Notes: generated by a model from the letters alone, not told the origin. A DNA stretch of 64,000 nucleotides from Pseudorhodoplanes sp049324435 (GCA_049324435.1 JBMOOQ010000013.1:1-64000), one strand, 5' to 3'. Positions 15,559-24,844 are shown, counted from the first letter of the stretch. Translations and numbers: made by a program.

Positions 15559-17634
15559 ATGCATGGCCGAAAGACCGACATCGAGCCCGAATTCGAGCTC
15601 GCCGACGAAGACGAGGATCAGGGGCTGCCGCTTCCCGAACCGGATCTTGCGCCGGATGCTCCCGCGCAGCGGCCGCTTGCGGCCGGCCGGGCGGTGATTG
15701 CGGCTCATCTGAAGCATGCGCCGGCGACGCCCGGCGTCTACCGCATGCTCGATCAGGCCGGAGAGGTGCTCTATGTCGGCAAGGCGAAAAGCATCAAGAA
15801 ACGCATCGCCTCCTATGTCCGGCCGACCGGGCATGACAGCCGCATCGCGCGCATGATCGCGGCGACCGCATCGCTCGAATTCGTTACCACACGGACCGAG
15901 ACCGAAGCGCTGCTGCTGGAAGCCAATCTGATCAAGCGGCTGCGCCCGCGCTTCAACGTCTTGATGCGCGACGACAAATCGTTCCCCTATATCGTGATCG
16001 GCCGCGACCACCCTGCCCCGCAGATTCTCAAGCATCGCGGCGCCCGCACGAGGCCCGGCGACTATTACGGACCGTTCGCATCGGTCTGGGCCGTCAACCG
16101 TACGATCACTGCGTTGCAACGCGCCTTTCTGATCCGTTCATGCTCGGATGCGGTTTACGAAAGCCGGACACGGCCCTGCCTCCTGCACCAGATCAAGCGT
16201 TGCTCCGCGCCCTGCACTGGTGAAATCACACCCGAGGCTTATGCCGAATTGGTCCGCGAGGCGCGGGACTTTCTGTCCGGCAGGAGCCACGCCGTGAAGG
16301 AACTGCTCGCCGCTGAAATGGAAAAGGCGTCGCAAGCCCTCGACTTCGAACGCGCGGCGATCTACCGCGACCGCCTTGCGGCATTGTCGGCGATCCAGTC
16401 GCAACAGGGCGTGAACTTGCGCGGCATTGACGACGCTGATGTGTTCGCGATCCACCAGGCCGGCGGCTATAATTGCGTGCAGGTCTTCTTCTTCCGCACC
16501 GGGCAGAACTGGGGTAACCGCGCCTATTTTCCGAAGGCTGATCGTGGCCTGCCGGCTGATGAAGTGCTGAACGCCTTCATCGCGCAATTTTACGACGACA
16601 AGCCCTGCCCGCGTGCGATCCTCGTCTCAGAGGATATTGCGGAGCGCGCGCTGCTTGCGGAAGCCTTATCTGCCAAAAGCGGATATGCGGTCGAAATCAC
16701 AAAGCCAAAACGCGGCGAAAAGCGCGACGTGATCGAGCACGCACTCGCCAATGCGCGTGAGGCGCTCGGCCGAAAGCTCGCCGAAACCTCCTCGCAGCAG
16801 GCGCTGCTGAAATCCTTCGCCGAATTGTTCGGATTGCCCGCTCCGCCGCGGCGGATCGAGGTGTACGACAACAGTCACATCCAGGGATCGAACGCGGTCG
16901 GCGCGATGATTGTCGCCGGTCCCGAAGGGTTTGTGAAGAACCAGTATCGCAAGTTCAACATCCGCTCCGAGGAGCTCACGCCCGGCGACGATTTCGGCAT
17001 GATGCGCGAAGTGCTGCAGCGGCGTTTTAAGCGGCTGTTGAGCGAATATCCGCGCGCCCCGCAAGCGCCACTACCGTCGTCTGCCGGGACTTCTCTTGCG
17101 TCACCCCACCCGCAACGGGGGACGGAGCGGCCCACGGACGGGGACGAAGATGCAAACGACGGCACTCGCGCCGAAACGCCATGGCCCGATCTCGTCTTGA
17201 TCGACGGCGGACAGGGACAGCTCGCGGCCGCGCGCGAAACGCTGGCGCAAATCGGCGTCACCGACGTGCCACTGGTCGCGATCGCCAAAGGCAGGGATCG
17301 CGACGCCGGGCGCGAGACCTTGTTCATGGCCGGGCGTGAACCGTTCCGGCTGCCGCCCCGCGATCCCCTGCTCTATTTTATCGAACGGTTGCGCGACGAG
17401 GCCCACCGCTTCGCGATCGGCTCGCACCGGACACGACGGAAACGGGACCTCCGGGAAGGTGGCTTGCAGGAAATCCCCGGCATCGGCCCGACCCGAAAGC
17501 GCGCGCTCCTCAACCATTTCGGCACCTTGAAAGCGATCGAACGCGCCTCGCTGGCCGATCTGACAAAGGTTCCCGGCATCAATGCCGACACCGCACGCCG
17601 GATCTACGATTTTTTTCATGAGCGGCAGGCATAG
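15559..17634 (+). CDS. uvrC: Excinuclease ABC subunit C (UvrC)
   Basis: The 691-residue protein carries a GIY-YIG nuclease domain (PGVYRMLDQAGEVLYVGKAKS, about residues 55-80), a UVR domain (MEKASQALDFERAAIYRDRL), a C-terminal RNase H-like nuclease part with EVYDNSHIQGSNAVGAM and LVLIDGGQGQLAAA, and tandem helix-hairpin-helix motifs at the end (LQEIPGIGPTRKRALLNHFG). It makes both incisions in nucleotide-excision repair with UvrA and UvrB. A low-complexity insert around residues 495-535 (PRAPQAPLPSSAG onward) is lineage-typical. An acidic N-terminal extension precedes the nuclease domain. Confidence 0.97.
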   Translation: MHGRKTDIEPEFELADEDEDQGLPLPEPDLAPDAPAQRPLAAGRAVIAAHLKHAPATPGVYRMLDQAGEVLYVGKAKSIKKRIASYVRPTGHDSRIARMIAATASLEFVTTRTETEALLLEANLIKRLRPRFNVLMRDDKSFPYIVIGRDHPAPQILKHRGARTRPGDYYGPFASVWAVNRTITALQRAFLIRSCSDAVYESRTRPCLLHQIKRCSAPCTGEITPEAYAELVREARDFLSGRSHAVKELLAAEMEKASQALDFERAAIYRDRLAALSAIQSQQGVNLRGIDDADVFAIHQAGGYNCVQVFFFRTGQNWGNRAYFPKADRGLPADEVLNAFIAQFYDDKPCPRAILVSEDIAERALLAEALSAKSGYAVEITKPKRGEKRDVIEHALANAREALGRKLAETSSQQALLKSFAELFGLPAPPRRIEVYDNSHIQGSNAVGAMIVAGPEGFVKNQYRKFNIRSEELTPGDDFGMMREVLQRRFKRLLSEYPRAPQAPLPSSAGTSLASPHPQRGTERPTDGDEDANDGTRAETPWPDLVLIDGGQGQLAAARETLAQIGVTDVPLVAIAKGRDRDAGRETLFMAGREPFRLPPRDPLLYFIERLRDEAHRFAIGSHRTRRKRDLREGGLQEIPGIGPTRKRALLNHFGTLKAIERASLADLTKVPGINADTARRIYDFFHERQA

Positions 17635-17747
17635 CGTCCGCCCTTATTTTCAGCGGATGGCGGGTGCGGCAGCGAAGCCGCGGGACAAAATCAGGCATTC
17701 GTCCGGCACGGGTTGACGGGGACGGGCGGGGTGTGTTCGCTGCCACC

Positions 17748-18407
17748 ATGAATTCGGTATCGACGCATCGCATGTCGGGGGGCGCGTTTTCCCTGCCGAA
17801 CGTGCTGACCTATTGCCGGATCGCGGCGGTTCCGCTCGTGGTCGCCTGCATGTATTGGCAGGCGATCCTCCAGGGCGGACTGTGGCTCCGGCTGGTTGCG
17901 CTCGGAATCTTTATCGCCGCCGCCATTACCGATTTTTTCGACGGTTATTTCGCGCGCAGCTGGGGACAGCAATCGCGGCTCGGCCGCATGCTCGACCCGA
18001 TCGCCGACAAGCTTCTGGTCGCGTCCTGCCTGCTGATGCTGGCCGCGGACGAAACCATCAAGGGCTGGTCGCTGTTTGCCGCGATCATCATTCTGTGCCG
18101 CGAAATCCTGGTATCGGGCCTGCGCGAGTATCTTGCCGAATTGCGGGTCAGCGTGCCGGTCACAAAACTCGCCAAATGGAAGACAACGCTGCAACTCGTC
18201 GCGATCGGCTTTCTGCTCGGCGGCGAGGCCGTGGACTATTATCTGCCGCACAGCTTCCTCGAATGGCGCTGGCGCCACGGCGACGAACCGCTGCCGCTGA
18301 CGACCAGCATCGGTCTCGTGCTGCTCTGGATTTCTGCGCTTCTCACCCTGTATACGGGCTGGGACTATTTCCGCGCCGGATTGCGGCATATCATCGACGA
18401 GGATTAG
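17748..18407 (+). CDS. pgsA: CDP-diacylglycerol--glycerol-3-phosphate 3-phosphatidyltransferase
   Basis: The 219-residue membrane protein has the CDP-alcohol phosphotransferase motif DFFDGYFARSWGQQSRLG followed by RMLDPIADK (D-G-x2-A-R-x8-G-x3-D-x3-D). It makes phosphatidylglycerol phosphate. About five transmembrane helices are visible. The ATG at 17748 is preferred over an upstream GTG and a downstream ATG (17772, MSGGAFSLPN), which also remains plausible. It lies 113 bases after uvrC and 42 bases before moaD, the usual rhizobial order. Confidence 0.95.
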   Translation: MNSVSTHRMSGGAFSLPNVLTYCRIAAVPLVVACMYWQAILQGGLWLRLVALGIFIAAAITDFFDGYFARSWGQQSRLGRMLDPIADKLLVASCLLMLAADETIKGWSLFAAIIILCREILVSGLREYLAELRVSVPVTKLAKWKTTLQLVAIGFLLGGEAVDYYLPHSFLEWRWRHGDEPLPLTTSIGLVLLWISALLTLYTGWDYFRAGLRHIIDED

Positions 18408-18449
18408 GGCATGCCGGCCATATCTGGCCGCGCATGCATCGAGGACATC

Positions 18450-18701
18450 GTGAAGCTCGTTTATTTTGCATGGGTGCGCGAGCGCATCGGCAAGTCGGAA
18501 GAGGACGTCAGTCCGCCTGAGAGTGTCGGCACGGTGGCGGAGCTGATGACATGGCTCGCCGGCCGCGGCGAGGAATATGCCTATGCGTTCGAAAATCCGA
18601 AGGTGATCCGCACAGCGATCGACCGCAAGCATGCCCAGCCCAGCGCTCCGATCGCGGGCGCCCGCGAGATCGCATTCTTTCCGCCGATGACGGGGGGATA
18701 A
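18450..18701 (+). CDS. moaD: Molybdopterin synthase sulfur carrier subunit MoaD
   Basis: The 83-residue ubiquitin-like protein starts from GTG (VKLVYFAWVRERIG), with GAGG five bases upstream. It ends FFPPMTGG; the terminal Gly-Gly is activated as a thiocarboxylate and donates sulfur to precursor Z in molybdenum-cofactor synthesis. Its stop overlaps the next start by one base (TAATG), coupling it to moaE. Confidence 0.93.
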   Translation: MKLVYFAWVRERIGKSEEDVSPPESVGTVAELMTWLAGRGEEYAYAFENPKVIRTAIDRKHAQPSAPIAGAREIAFFPPMTGG

Positions 18702-19162
18702 TGACTGCGACCATCCGGCTGCAACGCGAGGACTTTGACGCCGCCGCCGAAGTGGCAAAACTGACGCGCGGACGCACCGATATCGGCGCGATCGTGACAT
18801 TCACTGGAATCTGCCGCGATCACGAGGACGGACACGGTGTCAGCGCGCTGACGCTCGAACATTATCCCGGCATGGCCGAGGAAGAGATTGCGCGCCATGT
18901 CGCCGAAGCGGAGGCTCGCTGGCCCCTGTTGGGCGTTACTGTGATTCATCGCTTCGGCCGCATGACGCCCGGCGACAATATCGTGCTGGTGGTGACGGCC
19001 TCCGCACACCGGCAGGCAGCGTTCGAGGCGGCGTCCTTCCTGATGGACTATCTCAAGACGCGCGCGCCGTTCTGGAAACTGGAAGAGCGGCCGGACGGCA
19101 AGGCCTGGGTTGCGGCAAAGGACTCGGACGACGACGCTGCGGCGCGATGGGCGAAGCCGTAG
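18701..19162 (+). CDS. moaE: Molybdopterin synthase catalytic subunit MoaE
   Basis: The 153-residue protein has GAIVTFTGICRDHEDGHGVSALTLEHYPGMAE, VIHRFGRMTPGDNIVLVVTASAHR and the catalytic lysine region FLMDYLKTRAPFWKLE. Together with MoaD it forms the heterotetramer that inserts two sulfurs to make molybdopterin. Translation is coupled to moaD by a one-base overlap. Confidence 0.95.
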   Translation: MTATIRLQREDFDAAAEVAKLTRGRTDIGAIVTFTGICRDHEDGHGVSALTLEHYPGMAEEEIARHVAEAEARWPLLGVTVIHRFGRMTPGDNIVLVVTASAHRQAAFEAASFLMDYLKTRAPFWKLEERPDGKAWVAAKDSDDDAAARWAKP

Positions 19163-19203
19163 CCCGCGTTGAGCGCAGCGCATGCGGGAAAGCCTACCGC
19201 ATC

Positions 19204-19271
19204 GTCGCCCCCGCGAAGGCGGGGGCCCATATTCCAGAGCAGTGGTTATGAGTCCCCTGCGCGGGGACGAC
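19204..19271. repeat. Short palindromic intergenic repeat
   Basis: Between the convergent genes moaE and ilvE there is a 68-base element framed by GTCGCCCCCGCG (19204-19215) and its near complement CGCGGGGACGAC (19260-19271). Inside, CCCCCGCGAAGGCGGGGG is a strong hairpin. Elements of this kind (GTCRCCCCCGCGAAGGCGGGG...) are common dispersed repeats in Hyphomicrobiales. It may also act as a bidirectional transcription barrier; there is no U-run. Confidence 0.65.
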
Positions 19272-19280
19272 CAACACAAC

Positions 19281-20165
19281 TTAAGCCGCGCGGGATTTCG
19301 GCTGCACTTCGGCCGAGTAGTCGTCCATCAACTGCTTGGTGATGGCCCCCGGCGTGAAATTCCACTTGTCGATCTGCGCGACTGCCGTGACCTCCGCCGC
19401 CGTGCCGGTGATGAAGCACTCGGAAAAGCCTGTCAGTTCATCCGGCATAATCCGCCGCTCGATCACTTCGACGCCGCGCCGCTTGGCGAGATCGATCACG
19501 GTGCGGCGGGTAATGCCGTCGAGGAAACAATCGGCGATCGGCGTGTGGATCTTGCCATCCTGGATAAAGAAGATGTTGGCACCGGTGCATTCGGCAACCC
19601 GGCCTTCCCAGTCCAGCATCATCGCGTCGGCGAAGCCGCGCCGCTCTGCGCGATGCTTCGAGATGGTGCAGATCATGTAGAGCCCCGCGGCCTTGGCAAG
19701 ACACGGCGACGTGCGCGGATCCGGGCGCCGGTACTCGGCGAGGTCGAGCTTGATCCCCTTCAGACGCTGCGCCGGATCGAAATAGCTCGGCCACTGCCAT
19801 GCCGCGACGGCGAGATGGATCACGTTGTTCTGTGCCGACACGCCGAGCTGCTCCGAGCCGCGCCAGGCAATCGCGCGCACATACGAATCCGGCATGTTGT
19901 TCTTTTCGATCACAAGCCGCTTGGCGGCATCGATCTCGGCGACCGAATACGGCACCTCGAAATCGAGAATGTTTGCCGACTTCTTCAGCCGCTCCGAATG
20001 CTCGGTGCTCTTGAAGATTTCGCCGCCATAGGCGCGTTCGCCCTCGAACACCGCGCTGGCATAGTGCAGCCCGTGCGTCAGCACGTGAATTTTCGCCTCG
20101 GGCCCGGGAACGAGCTTGCCGTCAAACCAGATCAGGCCTGGCAGTTGATCGAAGGGCACAGACAT
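19281..20165 (-). CDS. ilvE: Branched-chain amino-acid aminotransferase
   Basis: The 294-residue class IV aminotransferase has THGLHYASAVFEGERAY near the N-terminus, the PLP lysine in SPCLAKAAGLYMICTISKHRAE, and GRVAECTGANIFFI with TGTAAEVTAVAQID for cofactor-phosphate binding. It interconverts Leu, Ile and Val with their 2-oxo acids using glutamate. It is divergent from the MarR-type regulator across 228 bases. Confidence 0.94.
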   Translation of the reverse strand: MSVPFDQLPGLIWFDGKLVPGPEAKIHVLTHGLHYASAVFEGERAYGGEIFKSTEHSERLKKSANILDFEVPYSVAEIDAAKRLVIEKNNMPDSYVRAIAWRGSEQLGVSAQNNVIHLAVAAWQWPSYFDPAQRLKGIKLDLAEYRRPDPRTSPCLAKAAGLYMICTISKHRAERRGFADAMMLDWEGRVAECTGANIFFIQDGKIHTPIADCFLDGITRRTVIDLAKRRGVEVIERRIMPDELTGFSECFITGTAAEVTAVAQIDKWNFTPGAITKQLMDDYSAEVQPKSRAA

Positions 20166-20393
20166 CAGCTTCCTCCTTGGCGAAGCTCGGCGCGGGGCGC
20201 TGCCAGACTATCTTGCATCGGGCTTTTTTGCCTGATGCGTCCATTCCCATTATTGTCCAGCCCATGCGACGCATACCACGTCGGAACCGGCAAGAGCCGA
20301 GAGGGCAGGATATTTCGTTACGATGGCTCTTTCGGTAACAATCTTCCGAAAATATGTCAATAGTACTGACCTAAATAACCGTCGATTGCCAGC

Positions 20394-20924
20394 ATGTCCG
20401 TGACTCCGCTTCGCGACCGCCTCGACACCCCGCAGCTTGACGCGGCCGGCGAGCCAATCTGGGACCTGATCGAGCTTCTGTTTTTCGCCTATCGCGATTT
20501 CGTGGGCGATGCCGACGATGCGTTGGCGAAATTCGGATTCGGCCGGGCGCATCACCGGGTGCTGCATTTCGTCACCCGCCATCCCGGCATCAAGGTCGCC
20601 GACCTGCTCAATATCCTCAACATCACCAAACAGTCGCTTGGCCGGGTCCTGAAACAGCTGGTGGATCAGGGTTACATCTTGCAAAAAGAGGGCGAGAGCG
20701 ACCGCCGCCAGCGCCTTCTTTATGCCACGCCAAAGGGCGAAGCGCTGGCCATGAAACTGGCGAACCTTCAGACCGAACGGATCGCGCGCGCGCTGGCCGA
20801 TCTCGGTGCCGGCGCCCATGAGGATGCCCGCAAATTTCTGATCGCGATGATCGACAGTCGTGAACGCGATCACGTCCTGCAGCTGATCACGCGCGCTGAC
20901 CGGCTGAGGCAGAGCAAGCCCTGA
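20394..20924 (+). CDS. MarR-family regulator (PetP-like)
   Basis: The 176-residue protein contains a MarR winged helix-turn-helix: FGRAHHRVLHFVTRHPGIKVADLLNILNITKQSLGRVLKQLVDQGYI, then wing KEGESDRRQRLLYATPKGE. It lies 11 bases before an OmpR-type response regulator. A MarR protein in tandem with an OmpR regulator is the layout of Rhodobacter petP-petR, the basis for the name suggestion; function here is inferred. Upstream, the arms GTCA (20356-20359) and TGAC (20367-20370) across seven bases could be an autoregulatory operator. Confidence 0.85.
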   Translation: MSVTPLRDRLDTPQLDAAGEPIWDLIELLFFAYRDFVGDADDALAKFGFGRAHHRVLHFVTRHPGIKVADLLNILNITKQSLGRVLKQLVDQGYILQKEGESDRRQRLLYATPKGEALAMKLANLQTERIARALADLGAGAHEDARKFLIAMIDSRERDHVLQLITRADRLRQSKP

Positions 20925-20935
20925 GGGCACCGATC

Positions 20936-21652
20936 ATGGAGATCAACCGCGCGGCACCTTCCGGTCCGGCCGACGATGCACCGCACCTGCTGGTGGTCGA
21001 CGACGACCGCCGCATCCGCGATTTGCTGTCGCGCTTTCTCGCGGCCGAGGGTTATCGCGTCACCACCGCCGACAACGCGGCGGAAGCCCGCGCCAAGCTC
21101 CAGGGGCTGCATTTCGACCTTCTCATTCTCGATGTGATGATGCCGGGCGAGAGCGGTTTCGACTTGGCAAAGTCGCTGCGCGAAAGCTCCAGCGTTCCGA
21201 TTCTGATGCTGACCGCCCGCGACGAGACTGCGATGCGGATCGAGGGATTGCAGATCGGCGCAGACGATTATGTGGCCAAGCCGTTTGAGCCAAGGGAACT
21301 GGCGCTGCGCATCGCCAACATCCTCAAGCGCGCCCAGCCAGCGGCACCCGCTCCGGTCGAATCGGTGCGGTTCGGCGATTTCATCTTCCATATCGCCCGC
21401 GGCGAACTGAAGCGCGGCGACGAGGTCGTGCGGCTCACCGACCGCGAGCGCGACATGCTGCGCGTTCTTGCGGCCACGCCCGGGGAAACGGTGCCTCGGC
21501 TGTCGCTCGCCGGCAACGATCCCGCGGTCAACGAGCGTGCGGTCGACGTTCAGGTCAACCGGCTGCGCCGCAAGATCGAGCGCGATCCGGCCAACCCGCT
21601 GTTCGTACAGACCGTGCGCGGGATCGGCTACCGCCTGGTCGTGTCTCCTTAG
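20936..21652 (+). CDS. OmpR-family response regulator (PetR-like)
   Basis: The 238-residue protein has a receiver domain (VVDDDRRIRDLL, phosphoacceptor Asp66 in LLILDVMMPGESG, Thr in LMLTARDE, Lys in YVAKPFEPREL) and a C-terminal winged helix (VRLTDRERDMLRVLAATPGE, then VDVQVNRLRRKIERDP and VRGIGYRL). It should be phosphorylated by the histidine kinase encoded 128 bases downstream. Together with the MarR protein this resembles the PetP-PetR module seen upstream of cytochrome bc1 genes in Rhodobacter; no petABC is in this window. Confidence 0.92.
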   Translation: MEINRAAPSGPADDAPHLLVVDDDRRIRDLLSRFLAAEGYRVTTADNAAEARAKLQGLHFDLLILDVMMPGESGFDLAKSLRESSSVPILMLTARDETAMRIEGLQIGADDYVAKPFEPRELALRIANILKRAQPAAPAPVESVRFGDFIFHIARGELKRGDEVVRLTDRERDMLRVLAATPGETVPRLSLAGNDPAVNERAVDVQVNRLRRKIERDPANPLFVQTVRGIGYRLVVSP

Positions 21653-21780
21653 GCGACTAAAATGAAAAGGGTCGAGCCAGGCAAAGAAAAAGCCACTCGG
21701 CGCCGCGACGGCGGGGCCCCGGACTCAAGACCGCCGGCTTCCTGGCCATGCCGCAACGAGCCGCGGTCCGGGAGACTGAC

Positions 21781-23166
21781 ATGACCAGTCTCGATATCGG
21801 TTTGCAGACTATTCGTTCCGCCGCCAGCCGGGTGAACCTGGCCTGGGATCGGCTCGGCGGGACACTCAAGCGCTTCATGCCGACCGGGCTCTATGCCCGC
21901 GCGCTCCTGATCATCATCGCGCCGATGGTGATCCTGCAATCGGTCGTCGCCTTCGTATTCATGGAGCGGCACTGGAATTCGGTGACGCAGAAACTGTCGT
22001 CGGCCGTGGTCTCCGATATCGCGGCCCTGATCGACGTTTACCGCGGATATCCGCAGGACGCGCAGCACACCCAGATCCGCCGGATCGCCCAGGAGCGGCT
22101 TGGACTGGTGGTCGATTTCCTCCCTGCGACCGAGATGCCGCCGCCCGGACCGAAGCCATTCTTTTCGCTGCTCGATCAGGCGCTGTCGGTCGAACTGCGC
22201 AAGATCAAGCGCCCGTTCTGGATCGATACGGTCGGCAAATCGGCCCTCGTCGAAATCCGCATTCAGCTCGACAATGCGGTGATGCGGGTTCTGGCGCCGC
22301 GCAGCGCGGCCTATGCATCGAATTCGGAAATCTTCCTGTTCTGGATGGTCGGCACCTCGCTCGTGCTGCTCACTGTGGCGATCATCTTCCTGCGCAACCA
22401 GATCCGGCCGATCCTGCGGCTTGCCGACGCCGCGGAGGCCTTCGGCAAAGGCCGCGACATGCCGAATTTCCGGCCGCGCGGCGCGCGCGAGGTGCGGCGG
22501 GCAGCGGTCGCGTTCATCGAAATGAAGCTTCGCGTCGAGCGCGCCATCGAACAGCGCACCACGATGCTCGCCGGTGTCTCACACGACCTGCGCACGATCC
22601 TGACCCGCTTCAAGCTCGAACTCGCCATGCTCGACAAAGGCCCGGAAATCGACGCCCTGAAGAAGGACGTCGACGAAATGCAGCGCATGCTGGAGGCCTA
22701 TCTCGCCTTCGCGCGCGGCGACATGGGTGAGCAGGCATCGCCCACTGACATGGCCGAGTTCCTCGAGGAACTGAGAAGCGATGCCGAACGGACCGGCCAT
22801 AAGGCGACCGTGGAATTTTCCGGGCAGCCGGTCGTCACCGTGAAGACGGCGGCGTTCAAGCGCTGTCTGGCCAATCTTGTGACCAATGCGGCGCGCTACG
22901 CCCATTCGATCGCCATAACGGGTCATCGCGATCACCGCTGGCTCACGATCACGATCGACGACGATGGGCCAGGCATCCCGCCGGCGCAGCGCGAAGAGGT
23001 GTTCAAGCCCTTCCTGCGCCTCGATAATGCCCGCAACCAGGACCAGGGCGGCACGGGCCTGGGACTCGCAATCGCACGCGACATCGCCCGCTCGCATGGC
23101 GGCGATGTCATGCTAGGCGATTCACCGCTTGGCGGCCTGCGGGCCACGGTACGTGTTCCGGTTTAA
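21781..23166 (+). CDS. EnvZ-like sensor histidine kinase
   Basis: The 461-residue membrane kinase has two transmembrane helices at about 39-61 and 183-205 around a ~120-residue periplasmic sensor, then HAMP, the phosphoacceptor box GVSHDLRTILTRFKLEL (His268), N-box LANLVTNAARYA, G1 DDGPGIP and G2 GTGLGLAIARDIARSHGG. The Pro usually after SHDLRT is Ile here, as in related EnvZ-like kinases of this order as far as I recall. It likely pairs with the regulator just upstream. Confidence 0.92.
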   Translation: MTSLDIGLQTIRSAASRVNLAWDRLGGTLKRFMPTGLYARALLIIIAPMVILQSVVAFVFMERHWNSVTQKLSSAVVSDIAALIDVYRGYPQDAQHTQIRRIAQERLGLVVDFLPATEMPPPGPKPFFSLLDQALSVELRKIKRPFWIDTVGKSALVEIRIQLDNAVMRVLAPRSAAYASNSEIFLFWMVGTSLVLLTVAIIFLRNQIRPILRLADAAEAFGKGRDMPNFRPRGAREVRRAAVAFIEMKLRVERAIEQRTTMLAGVSHDLRTILTRFKLELAMLDKGPEIDALKKDVDEMQRMLEAYLAFARGDMGEQASPTDMAEFLEELRSDAERTGHKATVEFSGQPVVTVKTAAFKRCLANLVTNAARYAHSIAITGHRDHRWLTITIDDDGPGIPPAQREEVFKPFLRLDNARNQDQGGTGLGLAIARDIARSHGGDVMLGDSPLGGLRATVRVPV

Positions 23167-23232
23167 TAAAAAATTGTTGCACTTAAAAGTTGCAGGCGAT
23201 AGCTTTCTTACCCTCTGCTCCGGGAGGGCTCC

Positions 23233-24102
23233 ATGTCGCGGACGTGCAAGGTTCCGGCTTTCATTGTCATCCTTGCCGGCGGAGCGCTTCAGCCTCAGCT
23301 CGCAAGCGCACAATCCTGCGCCCTTCTCAATTCACACGACAAATCACAGGGCGATTTGTTCGCCGTACATCGCACGCTTGACCGCGTGCGGGGGCGCTCC
23401 GTCTACAAAGTCACATATCTCGAACCCGGACTCGCGGGACGAAACCAGATTCCGTTCGACGAAAAAGTCCGGCTTGTCTACGTGATCGAATCGTCCGGTG
23501 CCCAATCAAGGGATTTCTCAGGCGCGCTTGCGGTGCGTCTGGTTTCAAGCGCTGCAAACAGCACGCAAAAAGAACAGCCCAAACACGTGCATCTGTCACG
23601 GGACCAAGTGCGCTCACGCGGCCAAGTCAAACCGGAATGGACCAGAAGCGTCGATGCATTACGCTATTACAATTACCACAACCCCTATGCACTCCGTAGC
23701 TCTGACAGCCTGTTGGAGCGCGAATTCCACACGGAGTACCAATACCGTGCAAACGAGCCAGAGAAGGCGACGCACACGCCTGCGGACAGGCGGAGACAGT
23801 TTCATTTTCCTGAAATGCGGGCAGCGGAGCCGGGCGAAGGATTTCGCGCTCATATCGCCCGCTGGTTCGGGACTGGTGCGCTCGCCGCGGTGCCTCAATC
23901 AAGGTTCGAGGCCCAGATCAAATATTATCATGAACGGCGCCCAGATGGACGCTGCGTCACGATCCAGCCCTATCTCGAAGGCGGCGACAACGGCCGCCTG
24001 AAGATCACGATCGGCGACCTCGATCATCCAGGCGGTATTTTGTGGGGTACGCAGCACTGGATGATCTATTGGACGGCGTCAAAATCGACGACGAACCGAT
24101 AG
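23233..24102 (+). CDS. Orphan exported protein (289 aa)
   Basis: The product begins with a short signal (MSRTCKVPAFIVILAGGALQ, cleavage near ASAQS) and then a ~260-residue mature chain with no motif I recognise. It contains ARWFGTGALAAVPQSRFEAQIKYY and GDLDHPGGILWGTQHWMIYWT near the end, a mixture suggesting a beta-rich domain, and a polar middle (QKEQPKHVHLSRDQVRSRG). Base composition is a little AT-richer than the neighbours. It starts 66 bases after the kinase and precedes the membrane-protein gene by seven bases, so it may be cotranscribed with one or both. Confidence 0.65.
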   Translation: MSRTCKVPAFIVILAGGALQPQLASAQSCALLNSHDKSQGDLFAVHRTLDRVRGRSVYKVTYLEPGLAGRNQIPFDEKVRLVYVIESSGAQSRDFSGALAVRLVSSAANSTQKEQPKHVHLSRDQVRSRGQVKPEWTRSVDALRYYNYHNPYALRSSDSLLEREFHTEYQYRANEPEKATHTPADRRRQFHFPEMRAAEPGEGFRAHIARWFGTGALAAVPQSRFEAQIKYYHERRPDGRCVTIQPYLEGGDNGRLKITIGDLDHPGGILWGTQHWMIYWTASKSTTNR

Positions 24103-24109
24103 TGCTCAG

Positions 24110-24793
24110 ATGAACGACATCAAGCAGGAGCCCGGTTCGCTCGGCAAGCAGAAGGAGCCTGCTTGGCTCAGCAAATTCTCCGGCTCGGTCCAGGAGTTTC
24201 TCGTCGCCGTCGCCGATGCACGTATTCCTCCGGGGAGAATGCGCGTCGTCCCCAAACAGGGGATTATGAATTCGATGACGGCCGGACTCGGGGTCATTCT
24301 TTATACAGCGGCGGCCCATGGTACGGCTCTCAACCGAAATCTGTCGCTGATCAGCGAATTCATTCTGGCAATCATTGGCGCCGCATTACTCTTCGTTGCG
24401 GCAATCTTGGTCCTGTTCTTTGCGAGAGGAACCGAGGAGATTTTGAAGGAATGGAACAAGACAACGAGTGTGTTCATCGCGGTCTGGCTTCTTGCCCTCG
24501 TCGTATTCGTCATCCTGTACTACCCATTGGTCTTGATCACAAATGAGATCATACTGATCGACAAGCTCGCCTACGGCTTGAACAGCCTGATCTTCCCGAC
24601 GGATGTGGCCTGGCGCGATGACCTCACCAAGTCGTTTATCTGCACATTTTTTGCGGGCCTGTTCCTGATTTACCGGAGCAAACGCGTCGACCCCTCGCTG
24701 TCGCTCAGCAGCTTCGAACCCTGGCTTTGGCTCGCGATGATGACGGTGATCGTCGGAATCGTTTTCGACATTTCGATGTTTGTTTCTTTCTGA
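24110..24793 (+). CDS. Orphan polytopic membrane protein (227 aa)
   Basis: A ~50-residue cytoplasmic N-terminus (MNDIKQEPGSLGKQKEPAWL...) is followed by about five hydrophobic segments: GLGVILYTAAAHG, FILAIIGAALLFVAAILVLFF, VFIAVWLLALVVFVILYYPLVLI, SFICTFFAGLFLIY and LWLAMMTVIVGIVFDISMF. No family recognised. It follows the exported orphan by seven bases, so the two probably form an operon in which one product is exported and the other sits in the inner membrane. Confidence 0.65.
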   Translation: MNDIKQEPGSLGKQKEPAWLSKFSGSVQEFLVAVADARIPPGRMRVVPKQGIMNSMTAGLGVILYTAAAHGTALNRNLSLISEFILAIIGAALLFVAAILVLFFARGTEEILKEWNKTTSVFIAVWLLALVVFVILYYPLVLITNEIILIDKLAYGLNSLIFPTDVAWRDDLTKSFICTFFAGLFLIYRSKRVDPSLSLSSFEPWLWLAMMTVIVGIVFDISMFVSF

Positions 24794-24844
24794 CGATAGC
24801 CCGCAACAATCGGCCCACAGCCGCAGCGAAATATCGAGGCCGCT

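Noticed and set aside
23160..23232. AT-rich stretch after the kinase as a Rho-independent terminator
   Set aside because: There is an A/T run but no GC-rich stem before it, so no terminator is supported.
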